Shown here: in pieces, positions 9,751 to 20,150 of the stretch
How positions within the stretch are numbered: the stretch's first letter is position 1
How the letters are laid out: every line of letters begins with the position of its first letter
Source of the DNA: Pontibacillus salipaludis
GTDB lineage: Bacteria > Bacillota > Bacilli > Bacillales > BH030062
Assembly: GCF_014642405.1 (NCBI RefSeq)
Contig: NZ_BMIN01000017.1
Coordinates: 27,143 to 91,142 of the forward strand
Direction of reading: 5' to 3'
Length of the DNA: 64,000 bases
Translations under genes and position numbers: made by a program
Notes under the pieces: generated by a model
Told to the model about the DNA's origin: nothing
The model's database searches: none
The model's input: only the letters and a program-made list of their open reading frames with translations

Positions 9751-11226
9751 ATGTCTCTTTTTGATTATAAATTATCAGATCTTCAAGAAATGCTACATAA
9801 GAAAGAGATCAGCGTAAATGATCTTTTAGATGAAGCATATAATCGAATCAGCGAAGTAGACGGAGACGTGAAAGCCTTCATTACATTAAATGAAGAAACT
9901 GCTCGTGCTCGTGCGAAAGAATTAGATGAACTACGAGGTACGCCTGAAGGACGCGGCCTGTTATTCGGTATGCCAATTGGTGTGAAGGATAATATTGTAA
10001 CAAAAGGCCTTCGTACAACGGCTGCCAGCCAAATTTTAGACAATCTAACAGATCCGCTATATGACGCAACGGTTGTGCAGAAGCTTGATGCAGCTGAAGC
10101 GATCAACGTTGGTAAGTTAAATATGGACGAGTTCGCAATGGGCTCTTCTAACGAAAACTCAAGTTACTATGCAACACGTAACCCGTGGAACACTGACTAT
10201 GTACCAGGTGGTTCTAGTGGTGGTTCGGCAGCGGCAGTTGCAGCAGGCGAAGTACCGTTCTCATTAGGTTCTGACACAGGTGGTTCCATCCGCCAGCCAG
10301 CAGCTTACTGTGGTGTTGTTGGACTAAAACCTACTTATGGTCGTGTATCTCGTTTCGGTCTAATTGCCTTTGCATCTTCTTTAGACCAAATTGGTCCATT
10401 AACTCGTACGGTTGAAGATAATGCGTACATCTTAGAGACGATTGCAGGCCTTGATCAGATGGACTCTACATCTGCAGACATTGAAGTGCCGAAATACACA
10501 GAAGCTCTTACAGGTGATGTGAAAGGTCTTAAAATCGCTGTGCCGAAAGAATACCTTGCTGAAGGTGTGTCTGACGAAGTAAAAGAAGCCGTTCAGAAGG
10601 CTCTTAAAGTATACGAAGATATGGGCGCGACGTGGGATGAAGTAACGCTTCCTCACTCTAAATACGCATTATCAACGTATTACCTACTATCTTCTTCTGA
10701 AGCGTCTGCTAACCTTGCACGCTTCGACGGTGTACGCTATGGTCGTCGTTCTCCGAATGCTGAGAACATGCTAGACATGTTCAAGCTATCCCGTAGTGAA
10801 GGCTTTGGTGACGAAGTGAAGCGTCGTATTATGCTTGGTACATTTGCGCTTAGCTCTGGTTACTACGATGCGTATTATAAGAAAGCGCAGCAAGCTCGTA
10901 CACTAATCAAGAAAGACTTTGATGATGTACTAGCGGATTACGATGTGATTATCGGACCAACAACTCCAACTCCTGCCTTTAAAGTAGGCGAGAAGACAGA
11001 AGATCCACTAACGATGTATGCGAACGATATCCTGACAATCCCTGTAAACCTTGCAGGAGTGCCAGGAATCTCAGTGCCATGTGGATTCTCAGGAGAAGGA
11101 CTTCCAATTGGTCTACAGATCATTGGTAAGCACTTTGATGAAGCAACGGTTTACCGTGCAGCACATGCTTACGAACAGGCGACTGATTTCCATACACAAA
11201 AGCCAAGCCTGGGAGGTGCGAAGTAA
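9751..11226 (+). CDS. gatA: Asp-tRNA(Asn)/Glu-tRNA(Gln) amidotransferase subunit A
   Basis: Glutaminase subunit of GatCAB, amidase-signature family, 491 residues. The Ser-cis-Ser-Lys triad is visible: Lys in PIGVKDNI (about residue 77), Ser in the [14 protein letters not shown] loop and Ser in [11 protein letters not shown]. It releases ammonia from glutamine for transfer to the tRNA-bound glutamate in GatB. The start follows AGGAGGGTG, and its last base overlaps the first base of gatB. Confidence 0.98.
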   Translation: MSLFDYKLSDLQEMLHKKEISVNDLLDEAYNRISEVDGDVKAFITLNEETARARAKELDELRGTPEGRGLLFGMPIGVKDNIVTKGLRTTAASQILDNLTDPLYDATVVQKLDAAEAINVGKLNMDEFAMGSSNENSSYYATRNPWNTDYVPGGSSGGSAAAVAAGEVPFSLGSDTGGSIRQPAAYCGVVGLKPTYGRVSRFGLIAFASSLDQIGPLTRTVEDNAYILETIAGLDQMDSTSADIEVPKYTEALTGDVKGLKIAVPKEYLAEGVSDEVKEAVQKALKVYEDMGATWDEVTLPHSKYALSTYYLLSSSEASANLARFDGVRYGRRSPNAENMLDMFKLSRSEGFGDEVKRRIMLGTFALSSGYYDAYYKKAQQARTLIKKDFDDVLADYDVIIGPTTPTPAFKVGEKTEDPLTMYANDILTIPVNLAGVPGISVPCGFSGEGLPIGLQIIGKHFDEATVYRAAHAYEQATDFHTQKPSLGGAK

Positions 11227-12656
11227 TGAACTTTGAAACAGTTATTGGTATTGAGGTACACGTTGAGCTAAAGACGGCGTCTAAAATCTTCAGCCCGAGT
11301 CCGAATATGTTCGGTGACCAGCCGAATACGAACGTGAACCCGATCGACTTAGGGTACCCAGGTGTACTACCTGTCCTAAACGAAGAGGTTGTCAATTACG
11401 CAATGAAAGCTGCGATGGCACTAAACTGTGACATTGCTACACATACAAAGTTTGACCGTAAGAACTACTTCTACCCGGACAACCCGAAAGCGTATCAAAT
11501 CTCTCAATTTGACCAGCCAATCGGTGAGAATGGGTATATCGACATTGAAGTAGACGGCAAGACGAAGCGCATTGGAATTACTCGTCTTCACATCGAGGAA
11601 GATGCGGGTAAATTAACGCACAGTGACGACGGCTATTCTCTAGTCGACTACAACCGTCAAGGTACGCCACTTGTTGAGATCGTTTCTGAGCCTGACATCG
11701 CTTCTCCAGAAGAAGCATACAAATATCTTGAGAAACTGAAGAATATCATTCAGTACACAGGCGTATCTGATTGTAAGATGGAAGAAGGTTCTCTTCGTGC
11801 CGATGCGAACATCTCGATCCGTCCAATCGGTCAGGAAGAATTCGGTACGAAAACAGAGCTTAAGAACTTAAACTCCTTCTCCTTCGTTCAAAAGGGGCTA
11901 GAGTTTGAAGAGAAGCGCCAGCAAAAAGTACTAGAAGCAGGTGGCGAGATCCTTCAGGAAACGCGTCGTTTCGATGAAGCTACGAAAGAAACGCTTCTTA
12001 TGCGTGTTAAAGAAGGTTCTGATGACTACCGTTACTTCCCAGAGCCAGATCTTGTACCACTATACGTGAGTGAAGACTGGAAAGAGCGCGTTCGTGCTGA
12101 AATTCCAGAGCTTCCAGATGCTCGTAAAGCTCGTTACATTAACGACCTTGGTTTACCTGAGTACGATGCAATGGTTCTTACAAATAACAAAGAGCTATCT
12201 GACTTCTTCCAGGAAACAATCGATGCAGGTGCTGATGTGAAGCAGGCATCAAACTGGATGATGGGCGAAGTATCGGCTTACTTGAACAAGCAGCAAAAAG
12301 AACTAGCAGACGTTGCGTTAACACCTGCCAATCTTGCAAAAGTGATCAAGCTTATTGAAGACGGTACGATTTCTTCTAAGATTGCGAAGAAAGTATTCGC
12401 TGAAACAGTTGAGAATGGTACAGAGCCAGAACAATACGTGAAAGATCAAGGCATGGGTCAGATTTCTGATGAAGGACAGCTTCGTGAGATTATTACAGGC
12501 ATTCTTGATCAGAACCAACAATCCATCGAAGACTACAAGAACGGTAAAGACCGTGCACTAGGCTTCCTAGTTGGTCAAACGATGAAAGCTACTAAAGGAC
12601 AAGCGAACCCACCAATGGTAAACAAGATTATCGTTGAAGAAATGGATAAGCGCTAA
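11226..12656 (+). CDS. gatB: Asp-tRNA(Asn)/Glu-tRNA(Gln) amidotransferase subunit B
   Basis: Kinase/transamidase subunit that phosphorylates and amidates the misacylated aminoacyl-tRNA. 476 residues; the conserved opening [14 protein letters not shown], the HIEEDAGKL motif and the C-terminal helical YqeY-like tail ([16 protein letters not shown]) are all present. The start codon overlaps the gatA stop (TAATG), so translation is coupled. Confidence 0.98.
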   Translation: MNFETVIGIEVHVELKTASKIFSPSPNMFGDQPNTNVNPIDLGYPGVLPVLNEEVVNYAMKAAMALNCDIATHTKFDRKNYFYPDNPKAYQISQFDQPIGENGYIDIEVDGKTKRIGITRLHIEEDAGKLTHSDDGYSLVDYNRQGTPLVEIVSEPDIASPEEAYKYLEKLKNIIQYTGVSDCKMEEGSLRADANISIRPIGQEEFGTKTELKNLNSFSFVQKGLEFEEKRQQKVLEAGGEILQETRRFDEATKETLLMRVKEGSDDYRYFPEPDLVPLYVSEDWKERVRAEIPELPDARKARYINDLGLPEYDAMVLTNNKELSDFFQETIDAGADVKQASNWMMGEVSAYLNKQQKELADVALTPANLAKVIKLIEDGTISSKIAKKVFAETVENGTEPEQYVKDQGMGQISDEGQLREIITGILDQNQQSIEDYKNGKDRALGFLVGQTMKATKGQANPPMVNKIIVEEMDKR

Positions 12657-12675
12657 AGAGATAGAACCTTGCATG

Positions 12676-12704
12676 AAAGCACGCTGCTACAGCGTGCTTT
12701 TGTG
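12676..12704 (+). terminator. terminator after gatB
   Basis: A 10-bp perfect stem (AAAGCACGCT with AGCGTGCTTT), five-base loop, weak T tract. Confidence 0.85.
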
Positions 12705-12809
12705 TGGGTTATAAAATGGAAAAAGAGCCTAATAGGAAAAACTTTTCAAATGGATGAAAAAGGTTTATGATGATGTAAGGAAAAACAGGCTTGGATGGGG
12801 GAAGGACCT

Positions 12810-13712
12810 ATGAAACGTGCTCGAATTATTTACAATCCCACGTCAGGCAGGGAGGCTGTAAGGAAAGAGCTCCCTGATATCATGCAACGCTTTGAACAAG
12901 CAGGATATGAAACATCTACACACGCAACGACGTGCGCTGGAGATGCAACCAATGCAGCCAAAATCGCCGTAGAGCGAGAGTTTGATGTGGTGGTTGCAGC
13001 AGGTGGGGACGGGACGATTAATGAAGTCATTAATGGTCTCGCCGAACATGAATATCGCCCGAAACTGGGGATTATTCCAGTTGGAACGACGAATGATTTC
13101 GCTAGAGCACTTTGCGTGCCGCGGAATGTGAAAAAAGCTGTTGATGTGATTCTGGATGGATTTTCAAAAGAGCTTGATATTGGCCGGGTGAACGACCAGT
13201 ACTTTATGAATATCGCCGGTGGCGGTAAATTAACGGAACTAACGTATGAAGTTCCGAGTAAATTAAAAACGATGCTGGGCCAGCTTGCTTATTATCTGAA
13301 GGGCGTTGAAATGATCCCTTCCATCCGTCCAACGACTGTTGAGATCGAATATGACGGGAAGTATTTTGAAGGCGAAGTGATGGTATTTCTAGTGTCGAAC
13401 ACGAACTCTGTGGGCGGATTAGAGAAGCTAGCACCAGATGCTGAGATGGATGACGGCATGTTTGACCTGCTTATTATTAAGCGCGTCAACTTGGCTGAAC
13501 TCATTCGTCTTGCTTCACTCGCGATGAAAGGGAATCACATCAGTGACCCAAACGTCATTTATACGAAAGCAAATCGCATCAAGGTTCATACGAACGAGAA
13601 GATGCAGTTAAATATTGACGGGGAATATGGCGGATTATTGCCCGGGGAATTTGTCAATTTATATCGCCACCTGGAATTCTTTCTCCCAAGAGATCGATGG
13701 GACGAGAAATAA
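12810..13712 (+). CDS. dgkB: diacylglycerol kinase DgkB
   Basis: Soluble diacylglycerol kinase that returns diacylglycerol, released by lipoteichoic acid synthesis, to phosphatidic acid. The DAGK catalytic domain shows IIYNPTSGRE, the glycine-rich GGDGTINEVING nucleotide loop and PVGTTNDFARAL. 300 residues. The start ATG 12810 gives the family N-terminus MKRARIIYNPTSG and follows GGGGGAAGG; an in-frame ATG at 12795 overlaps that site and was rejected. It sits between gatB and rlmCD as in B. subtilis. Confidence 0.95.
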   Translation: MKRARIIYNPTSGREAVRKELPDIMQRFEQAGYETSTHATTCAGDATNAAKIAVEREFDVVVAAGGDGTINEVINGLAEHEYRPKLGIIPVGTTNDFARALCVPRNVKKAVDVILDGFSKELDIGRVNDQYFMNIAGGGKLTELTYEVPSKLKTMLGQLAYYLKGVEMIPSIRPTTVEIEYDGKYFEGEVMVFLVSNTNSVGGLEKLAPDAEMDDGMFDLLIIKRVNLAELIRLASLAMKGNHISDPNVIYTKANRIKVHTNEKMQLNIDGEYGGLLPGEFVNLYRHLEFFLPRDRWDEK

Positions 13713-13719
13713 GGAATGA

Positions 13720-13775
13720 GAACGGCTCGGATTTTGTCACAGAGGCAAGATTCAGAGTCGTTTGTTATTCTGTTT
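13720..13775 (+). terminator. imperfect hairpin after dgkB, possible terminator
   Basis: Arms AACGGCTCGGATTTTG and CAAGATTCAGAGTCGTT pair with several mismatches; a loose T-rich stretch follows. Weak, and could be read-through into rlmCD. Confidence 0.35.
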
Positions 13776-13845
13776 AGGAAATGGCAACACTACTAGAAAA
13801 AGAGCTGATTTCACTCAGCAATCTGAACGGCAAAGGAAGATGTGA

Positions 13846-15219
13846 ATGTCTAAGCCAGCACCACCGGTCCAGAAGAATGACACAATTGAAGTGACATTTG
13901 AAGACTTAACGCACGAAGGGAACGGCGTCGGTAAAGTCGATGGTTACCCATTATTTGTCCCTTATGCATTACCGGGCGAAACAGGAAAAGTCAAAGTCAT
14001 TAAGGTAAAGAAGAACTTCGGATTTGGAAAACTACTAGATGTTACAGAAGCAAGCCAAGACCGCGTAGACCCTCCATGCCCTGTTTACGTGCAATGCGGA
14101 GGCTGCCAGCTTCAACACATGAGCTACCAAATGCAGCTAGATATGAAACAGAATCAAGTGAAAAACGCCATGCATAAAATCGCCCACTTAAGCGATGTGC
14201 CTGTCCACCCGACAATCGGCATGGAAGATCCATGGTACTACCGCAACAAAGTCCAGATCCCAGTCGGACAAGACGGCGATCGCCTGAAGGCCGGATTCTA
14301 CCGCAAGCGCAGCCATGACATAATTGAGATGGACACGTGCATGATCCAGGACGAGCACAACAACCGCATGGTCGAAGCTGTTCGCCGCATTGCGGAGAAG
14401 TACGGCATTGAAGCGTATAATGAAGAAAAACACCGCGGCGTCCTTCGTCACATTATGGTCCGCACTGGTCAAACAACAGGCGACGTTATGGTCGTGATGG
14501 TAACCCGTACAAAGCAGTTGCCACACGCCGAACAAATTGTCGAAGAGATACGAGAGACATATCCGAATGTGAAGTCAATCGTCCACAACGTCAATTCAAA
14601 GAAAACAAACGTCATCTTAGGTGATAAAACCACCGTTCTTTACGGAGACGACTACATCGTCGACCGCATTGGCGATATCGAGTTCAAGATATCACCAAAA
14701 TCGTTCTACCAGGTCAACCCTGTTCAGACGAAGAAGCTATACGATCAAGCTCTAGCTTATGCAGATCTAAAAGGTCACGAAACAGTCATCGACGCCTACA
14801 GCGGCATCGGCACGATCTCGCTATTTTTAGCCCAACAAGCGAAGAAAGTATATGGCGTTGAGATTGTGGCCCCAGCTGTGACGGACGCGAAGAAAAACGC
14901 GAAGCTAAACGGCATGGACAACGCTGAATTCTTCGTCGGTGAAGCTGAAAAAGTATTCCCATGGTGGAAGAGCCAGGGCCTCGACCCTGATGTCATCGTC
15001 GTCGACCCTCCACGTAAAGGGTGCGACGAAGAGTTATTGAAGGCTATGATTGAGATGCAACCAGAGAAAATTGTGTATGTATCCTGCAGCCCATCAACGC
15101 TAGCCCGCGACCTTCGTATTTTAGAAGACGGCGGTTTTGAGACACAAGAAGTACAGCCAGTGGACATGTTCCCACAAACCGGCCACATTGAGAATGTAGC
15201 CTGGTTAAAAAGAAAATAA
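13846..15219 (+). CDS. rlmCD: 23S rRNA (uracil-5)-methyltransferase RlmCD
   Basis: RumA/TrmA-family enzyme; in B. subtilis the single RlmCD methylates both U747 and U1939 of 23S rRNA. Domains in order: N-terminal TRAM RNA-binding domain (about residues 10-68), a four-cysteine iron-sulfur cluster ([11 protein letters not shown] plus a later Cys in DTCMIQ), and a Rossmann methyltransferase with SAM motif [14 protein letters not shown]. The catalytic cysteine is in [13 protein letters not shown] and the DPPRKGCD motif is present. 457 residues, normal. An independent terminator follows. Confidence 0.94.
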   Translation: MSKPAPPVQKNDTIEVTFEDLTHEGNGVGKVDGYPLFVPYALPGETGKVKVIKVKKNFGFGKLLDVTEASQDRVDPPCPVYVQCGGCQLQHMSYQMQLDMKQNQVKNAMHKIAHLSDVPVHPTIGMEDPWYYRNKVQIPVGQDGDRLKAGFYRKRSHDIIEMDTCMIQDEHNNRMVEAVRRIAEKYGIEAYNEEKHRGVLRHIMVRTGQTTGDVMVVMVTRTKQLPHAEQIVEEIRETYPNVKSIVHNVNSKKTNVILGDKTTVLYGDDYIVDRIGDIEFKISPKSFYQVNPVQTKKLYDQALAYADLKGHETVIDAYSGIGTISLFLAQQAKKVYGVEIVAPAVTDAKKNAKLNGMDNAEFFVGEAEKVFPWWKSQGLDPDVIVVDPPRKGCDEELLKAMIEMQPEKIVYVSCSPSTLARDLRILEDGGFETQEVQPVDMFPQTGHIENVAWLKRK

Positions 15220-15232
15220 TACAAAAGACAAG

Positions 15233-15268
15233 AGTCCCGAGAGTTTGTCCTAATTCTCGGGACTTTGC
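15233..15268 (+). terminator. terminator after rlmCD
   Basis: Perfect 10-bp stem (AGTCCCGAGA with TCTCGGGACT), 12-base loop, then TTTGCTTT. Confidence 0.9.
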
Positions 15269-15294
15269 TTTATAAACGAAGGTGGTCCATATAA

Positions 15295-15792
15295 ATGATA
15301 AATAACGATCGATTAATCCGATTACGATACGCACTTGATTTAAAGAATGACGAAATGGTCGAGATCTTTGAACTCGGCGGTATGACGGTAACAAAAGAAG
15401 AAGTGGGCGAAATGCTCACTAAACCAAATGACAGTTACAGCGATGACCTAGAGGAAGCGGAAGAGACGGTCGATGATGAAACGGTAGAGCGCTTTTTAAA
15501 TGGATTGATTATTTATAAAAGAGGTAAGCAAGAGCCGAAGCCAGGACAGCCTGAGCGCCCAGAGCTCTCTGGTGATGAGTGGATTAATAATGTCTTGTTG
15601 AAGAAGTTGAGGATTGCTCTTAAGTTGACGAGTGAAGATATGCTTGAGGTGTTTGATCAGGCGGGAGTTCATGTGACGAAAGGTCAGTTGAGTGCTTTGC
15701 TTAGGAAGAAGGGGCATAAGCATTATAAGGATTGTGGGGATAAGTTTGCTAGGAGTTTTTTGAAGGGGTTGACGGTTAGGTATAGGGGATAG
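15295..15792 (+). CDS. DUF1456 family protein (YehS-like)
   Basis: 165 residues containing two copies of the DUF1456 helical unit: residues about 1-72 (LIRLRYALDLKNDEMVEIFELGG, matched in part) and about 93-160 (KLRIALKLTSEDMLEVFDQAG, matched in part). The copies share the pattern R-x-A-L-x-L-x-x-x-x-M-x-E-x-F. The E. coli relative is YehS; function unknown. ATG 15295 follows AAGGTGG. It has its own terminator on each side. Confidence 0.85.
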   Translation: MINNDRLIRLRYALDLKNDEMVEIFELGGMTVTKEEVGEMLTKPNDSYSDDLEEAEETVDDETVERFLNGLIIYKRGKQEPKPGQPERPELSGDEWINNVLLKKLRIALKLTSEDMLEVFDQAGVHVTKGQLSALLRKKGHKHYKDCGDKFARSFLKGLTVRYRG

Positions 15793-15885
15793 GTTGTGAA
15801 ATGATGATTCTTTCTCTAACGGCTCATGGAGGAACTTAAGTCCTCTAAGTGTATAAGACAAGACACATCATATTTAAAGGATAAT

Positions 15886-15917
15886 GCAGAGACTCTTTGA
15901 GGGTGTCTGCTTTTTTT
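15886..15917 (+). terminator. terminator downstream of the DUF1456 gene
   Basis: Stem GCAGAGAC with GTGTCTGC (one mismatch) followed by seven T residues. It lies 90 bp after the stop codon. Confidence 0.7.
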
Positions 15918-16025
15918 ATGCTTATCAAATCAAACTTTATAAGAGCCTCTCAAAATACAAAACAATGTAAATAGGTGGTAAAATGAAACTAATTATAACA
16001 AATTACGTTACAAGGGGCCTATTAG

Positions 16026-16328
16026 ATGAAAAAAATGATAGAGAAGATTATAGAGTTTAGAAACGAAAGAGGTTGGGAGTTATATCATAATGAAAAAGAT
16101 TTAGCTATTTCTATTTCGCTAGAAGCAAACGAGTTACTAGAGAACTTTCAATGGAAAAGTAGTCAAGAGGCGTTGCTAGATAAGAATCAGAATACCAGTG
16201 AAGAAATGGCAGATATCTTGATCTATCTTGTTCAAATGGCTGACAAAATGAATGTTGATTTAGAAGAGGAAGTTTACAGGAAGCTTGATAAAAACGCACT
16301 TAAATATCCAGTTAAAGGGGATGGGTAA
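16026..16328 (+). CDS. MazG-like nucleotide pyrophosphohydrolase
   Basis: A 100-residue all-alpha NTP pyrophosphohydrolase of the MazG/RS21-C6 type, expected to hydrolyse (d)NTPs to NMP and pyrophosphate. The metal-binding acidic pattern is visible as SLEANELLENFQW (E-A-N-E-L-L-E) and, about 25 residues on, EEMADILIYL (E-x-x-D). ATG 16026 follows AAGGGG at 8 bp. The next gene starts 5 bp after its stop, so the two form an operon. Single-domain MazG proteins are frequent in accessory and phage-defence loci, so a role tied to the adjacent nuclease-helicase is likely but unproven. Confidence 0.85.
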   Translation: MKKMIEKIIEFRNERGWELYHNEKDLAISISLEANELLENFQWKSSQEALLDKNQNTSEEMADILIYLVQMADKMNVDLEEEVYRKLDKNALKYPVKGDG

Positions 16329-16333
16329 TAACT

Positions 16334-18178
16334 ATGATTATCTATAATGAGACTTCCTCAAGCTTTGTTAATCATATAAAAGAGAATAAAATTGGATATG
16401 TCTTAAAGGAAAACGTTTTAAACAGAATGAATAAAGCAGTGTCATCCAACGAGTTAAGATCATGGGAAAACTCTTTGCCTCAAATGGCTAAAGTTATAAG
16501 AGACTCTGGATTAGAAAAAGATGCCCATGTTCTATTAGAATATAAGCTTCCCTCTACAGAGAAAAGAATTGACTTTATCATAGCAGGCCGTGATAAAGAG
16601 AATAAAAAGAACGCTATGATTATTGAGTTAAAACAATGGCAGAAAGCTAATCTCGCAGATGGCAATGGTATTGTCACAACTTTTTTAGGAGGGCGTGATC
16701 GAGAAACGGTTCATCCCTCGTATCAAGCATCTTCTTACAAAAAGTTTTTACTTAATTTCAATGAATCACTCTACACAGATGATTCGATTCAGTTGTCTTC
16801 TTGTGCTTACTTACATAATTATATCCAGAACCCAGACAATGAACCTTTGTTAGATCTGCGATACAAAGGGTATTTAGATGAATCTCCTTTGTTTTTTCAA
16901 TTTAGTGACCGAGACCTTGCTAAGAGAATTAACTATACTGTTTCAGAAGGTGGCGGAGGTGAGATTGCTGAGGCAATCGAACATGGAAAGATAAAACCTT
17001 CTAAGAAACTAGTAGAAACAGTAGAATCCTTAATAGATGGTAATGAGGAGTTTGTGTTGTTAGACGAACAAAAGGTCGCTTTTGAGAAAGTATTAAGTAT
17101 ATATAATCGAATCAGTCCAGAAACGAATCAAAAGCATTCAATCCTTATTAAAGGCGGACCCGGTACTGGTAAGTCTGTTATAGGATTGAACCTTATGAGT
17201 CAGTTATTAAAGCAAAACGCATACGCCGAGTATATTACACCCAATCAGGCATTCAGAGAAATCCTCCGTAAAAAACTAATTGGTTCAACTAGTCATGTAG
17301 AAGTGCGAGATTTATTCAAAGGCTCGGCTTCTTACGTTCACACACCGGTAGATTATTTTGATGTGTTAATTTGCGATGAGGCTCACCGTTTAAAAGAACA
17401 AGGCCATATGAAGAAAAAGATTGAAGGGGAGAATCAGGCTACCCAAATTATTCGGTCTTCTAAAGTGAGTGTCTTTTTTGTAGATGACGAGCAAGTAATT
17501 TCTAAAAAGGATATTGGAAGTGAAAAGGTCATTAGAGAAGAAGCTGCTAAACAAGGTGCTACAATGCATACCGTAGAACTCGATTCACAGTATCGGTGTT
17601 CGGGTTCAGGGAATTACATTGAATGGTTGAATAGTGTATTAGGTTACACCGATGGAGAGGTTGATCTAGAAGGTGATTTTGACTTTAAAGTGGTTTCGAA
17701 TCCCCATGAATTAACAGAAGAGATTGTCAATAAACGTTCAGGAAGGTTATTGGCAGGATATGCGTGGGATTGGGATAAGAACTCAAAAGGGGGAGAACTT
17801 CCACTTGATGTAACGATACCTGAACACAACTTTGCTCTTCCTTGGAACGACCCAAATCGTATCGATTGGGCAATTCACCCTGACTGCGCGGAGCAGGTTG
17901 GGTGTATTCATACTGTCCAGGGGTTAGAGATGGATTATGTAGGTGTCATTATTGGAAAAGACCTAGGATATGACCCGGAAACGGACTCCCTTATTGTGCG
18001 AAGGGAAGAATTTAAAGATAAAGGCGCCAGACCTCGGAAGCCTAAAAAAGGAGAAGATGATCCCTTGTTTGATTTGGTGCGGAATACGTATAAGACGCTT
18101 ATGACTCGGGGGATGAAAGGGTGTTACGTTTATTGTTGTGATGAAGAGTTAGGTGATTATCTTAGAAGGAAGTTGTGA
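16334..18178 (+). CDS. DUF2075 superfamily 1 helicase with N-terminal PD-(D/E)xK-like nuclease
   Basis: 614 residues in two parts. Residues about 55-210 look like a PD-(D/E)xK nuclease: Asp80 in RIDFIIAG and Glu98-x-Lys100 in MIIELKQW, 18 residues apart. Residues about 240-614 are a DUF2075/SF1 helicase-like ATPase: Walker A GGPGTGKS (274-281), Walker B LICDEAHR (346-352), a Q-Y-R motif (DSQYRCSGSG), VQGLEMDYVGV and the terminal TLMTRGMKGCYVY. It probably acts on DNA or RNA in the cytoplasm. It is translationally close to the MazG-like gene (5 bp) and convergent with another nuclease-like gene. Activity is inferred from motifs only. Confidence 0.82.
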   Translation: MIIYNETSSSFVNHIKENKIGYVLKENVLNRMNKAVSSNELRSWENSLPQMAKVIRDSGLEKDAHVLLEYKLPSTEKRIDFIIAGRDKENKKNAMIIELKQWQKANLADGNGIVTTFLGGRDRETVHPSYQASSYKKFLLNFNESLYTDDSIQLSSCAYLHNYIQNPDNEPLLDLRYKGYLDESPLFFQFSDRDLAKRINYTVSEGGGGEIAEAIEHGKIKPSKKLVETVESLIDGNEEFVLLDEQKVAFEKVLSIYNRISPETNQKHSILIKGGPGTGKSVIGLNLMSQLLKQNAYAEYITPNQAFREILRKKLIGSTSHVEVRDLFKGSASYVHTPVDYFDVLICDEAHRLKEQGHMKKKIEGENQATQIIRSSKVSVFFVDDEQVISKKDIGSEKVIREEAAKQGATMHTVELDSQYRCSGSGNYIEWLNSVLGYTDGEVDLEGDFDFKVVSNPHELTEEIVNKRSGRLLAGYAWDWDKNSKGGELPLDVTIPEHNFALPWNDPNRIDWAIHPDCAEQVGCIHTVQGLEMDYVGVIIGKDLGYDPETDSLIVRREEFKDKGARPRKPKKGEDDPLFDLVRNTYKTLMTRGMKGCYVYCCDEELGDYLRRKL

Positions 18179-18218
18179 AAAGAAAGGGGATTAGGCTGAT
18201 TACTTAATTTAATCATAC

Positions 18219-18250
18219 AAAAAGAAGCAGCTAAAAGCTGCTTCTTTTTT
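18219..18250. terminator. bidirectional terminator between convergent genes
   Basis: Perfect 13-bp stem (AAAAAGAAGCAGC with GCTGCTTCTTTTT), five-base loop. A-rich and T-rich flanks serve both strands. The stop codon of the minus-strand gene lies at its right edge. Confidence 0.92.
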
Positions 18251-19769
18251 ATTGTATGGCCCATTCCATTCTACTTGTTAATGTACTTCTGTTTAGCTCA
18301 CCTGTTAGATTAAAGACTTGAAGATTGAACTTTGGATCTTTCATGTTTGAATACTCTGTCCATGTTTCAGCTACGTATTTCAAATCTGCTGCGTGAATAA
18401 TAGCTACATCAGTATCTTCTTCTGAGAACGCTTTGAGTTTTTGAGCTTTGGATATAGCTTCGTTGGTATAATCAGAAGTTATAATAAGGAATAGTGTTAC
18501 TCTGGTTTTATCCGACCTAATATATCCTAAGAATTGATCGAAGTGGGAATCAGGGAAATTATAGGGTTTCTCAACACTCTTATTATCCCAGAGAATTGTG
18601 TCTTTCTGATTTAAGTATAATTTCCCGTCAGCATGCTTACTGCCATCCATATCAACAAGTTCTAGACCTAGCTTCTTTTCAAAAATATATTGGGTAGCTT
18701 CTTCAAAATACTTTTCTATGTCTAAATCTTTATCAATTATTTTATTCACCCTCAGAGGTTTATAGTTTCTTGAAGCTAATTCTTCATAAAAATCATATAG
18801 ACGAGAACGTGGGTCGGTAGGATCAGAATCATTTACTGATGTAAGATTTTCATAGTAGTCAACGATGTTTCTGATTCTTTCTTCTTTTGTGCCACTTATC
18901 CGAGCTCCATCTAAGGAACGAAGCACATCTTTTAGTTCAGAGTTATTCAAAAAGTTTAAAGCCTTTGTGGGTAGAATGTTATGTTTGATAATACGTTCAA
19001 TTAGTGTGCTTTTGGTACCGCTGATATTGAGGCCAATAGGTTGTAAGATATTCTTTAATTGATTTACATTTAAATCATTCAATAGACTCATGTATGTTTC
19101 ATTTCGTAATTCACTACCTAATTCGTATCTGATGATGCTTGCGATTTCACCTGGGATAATATAATATGCTTCGTTTTCCTTAAAGCGTAGGATTAGACCT
19201 CTGGATTGAAGGTCCTTTAAAGATTTTTCTATCTGTCTTACAGTATGTAGTTTGTTGCCCTTTTGAGGAAAGCGTCCTAAAATACTTTCAAGTAAATAAT
19301 GGTCTCTATTATTTAATCCTAATTCCTGCCTTAAAACATTCAACATATTAATCTCGTGTGCATTAAGGGAGTCGTCTTTTTTCCAAGCGGCTTTGAGTAC
19401 TGATGTATAGATTCTATATGCATCTTCAGGAATGGATATCTTGATAAAATCTGCGTCATTACTTTCATCTAAAATTTGCTTCTCCAAACTCTCCACCCAA
19501 GTGAAAATATCTTCCTCAGATAAAACATAACCTTCACGTTCCATAAGAGACATTAATATCATTTCATTAACTAATGCAACATCTCGATCAGCTTCTAAAA
19601 AGTTCAAGTTACGCTTTACTCTCTCGCTATTTTGAAATTCTTCAATGTTTTTTAGAATTACTTCTCGCATCTCTTCTTCAGTTTTTAACCTCACATCTTT
19701 TAAAAAACTTTCTACAACTCTTGATAGATAAAGTTTAGACATCTTTGGAAGGACGTCGGCCATTTTCAT
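18249..19769 (-). CDS. SAP-domain protein with C-terminal restriction-endonuclease-like domain
   Basis: 506 residues, not recognised as a named family. The N-terminal half is helical. Two SAP-like helix-turn-helix units follow: one with VNQLKNILQPIGLNISGTKS and one with NSELKDVLRSLDGARISGTK, each ending in a basic I/L-rich helix, as in DNA-binding SAP motifs. The C-terminal third has a PD-(D/E)xK-like pattern, HADGKLYL followed by ILWDNKS (Asp and Asp-x-Lys about 14 residues apart). A DNA-targeting nuclease is the best guess. The start ATG 19769 sits 8 bp after GGAG; an upstream GTG at 19778 overlaps that site. Confidence 0.72.
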   Translation of the reverse strand: MKMADVLPKMSKLYLSRVVESFLKDVRLKTEEEMREVILKNIEEFQNSERVKRNLNFLEADRDVALVNEMILMSLMEREGYVLSEEDIFTWVESLEKQILDESNDADFIKISIPEDAYRIYTSVLKAAWKKDDSLNAHEINMLNVLRQELGLNNRDHYLLESILGRFPQKGNKLHTVRQIEKSLKDLQSRGLILRFKENEAYYIIPGEIASIIRYELGSELRNETYMSLLNDLNVNQLKNILQPIGLNISGTKSTLIERIIKHNILPTKALNFLNNSELKDVLRSLDGARISGTKEERIRNIVDYYENLTSVNDSDPTDPRSRLYDFYEELASRNYKPLRVNKIIDKDLDIEKYFEEATQYIFEKKLGLELVDMDGSKHADGKLYLNQKDTILWDNKSVEKPYNFPDSHFDQFLGYIRSDKTRVTLFLIITSDYTNEAISKAQKLKAFSEEDTDVAIIHAADLKYVAETWTEYSNMKDPKFNLQVFNLTGELNRSTLTSRMEWAIQ

Positions 19770-20150
19770 ATATAGCACTCCCTTATATAGGTGATAACAA
19801 CTAATCGTTAACTAAATGTAATTTTATAGCAAATTACTCTTATGCGCCATTAATTATTCTAAACTTTCTAAAATCACAATATTGACTATAACCGCATTTG
19901 TTATTAGAAACGAATAAAAAGTGAGTAAAAGGTCTGCTATCTAGCTAAGTGATGGTCTAACATGGTTAGAGAAAGTTGTAACGTAAAAATCGATGAGTTT
20001 AAGCCACGCTCATTATTGAGAGCATTGTTCTAATACTGTTGCCGAAACATATAGGTATATAAGGGTTTACATAAATTAAAGAGGAATTAAAAATTTATCT
20101 AAGGATCTAAATTAATCAGAAATTTTGGACAGATAAAGAGGAGATAAAGA
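19770..20150. other. 380-bp gap, nothing recognised
   Basis: AT-rich spacer between a divergent pair of genes. I see no repeat of the families found elsewhere in the window, no tRNA, no terminator and no clear consensus promoter. It should contain the promoters of both flanking genes. A ribosome-binding site (AAGAGGAGATAAAG) immediately precedes the plus-strand gene. Confidence 0.5.

Noticed and set aside
14796..15224. 142-codon minus-strand ORF inside rlmCD
   Set aside because: Antisense to conserved catalytic motifs of RlmCD and without family resemblance.
15983..16060. 25-codon upstream ORF overlapping the MazG-like start
   Set aside because: Has AGGTGG only 4 bp before its ATG and no recognisable product; the MazG-like gene has its own well-placed ribosome-binding site. 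A regulatory role cannot be excluded.
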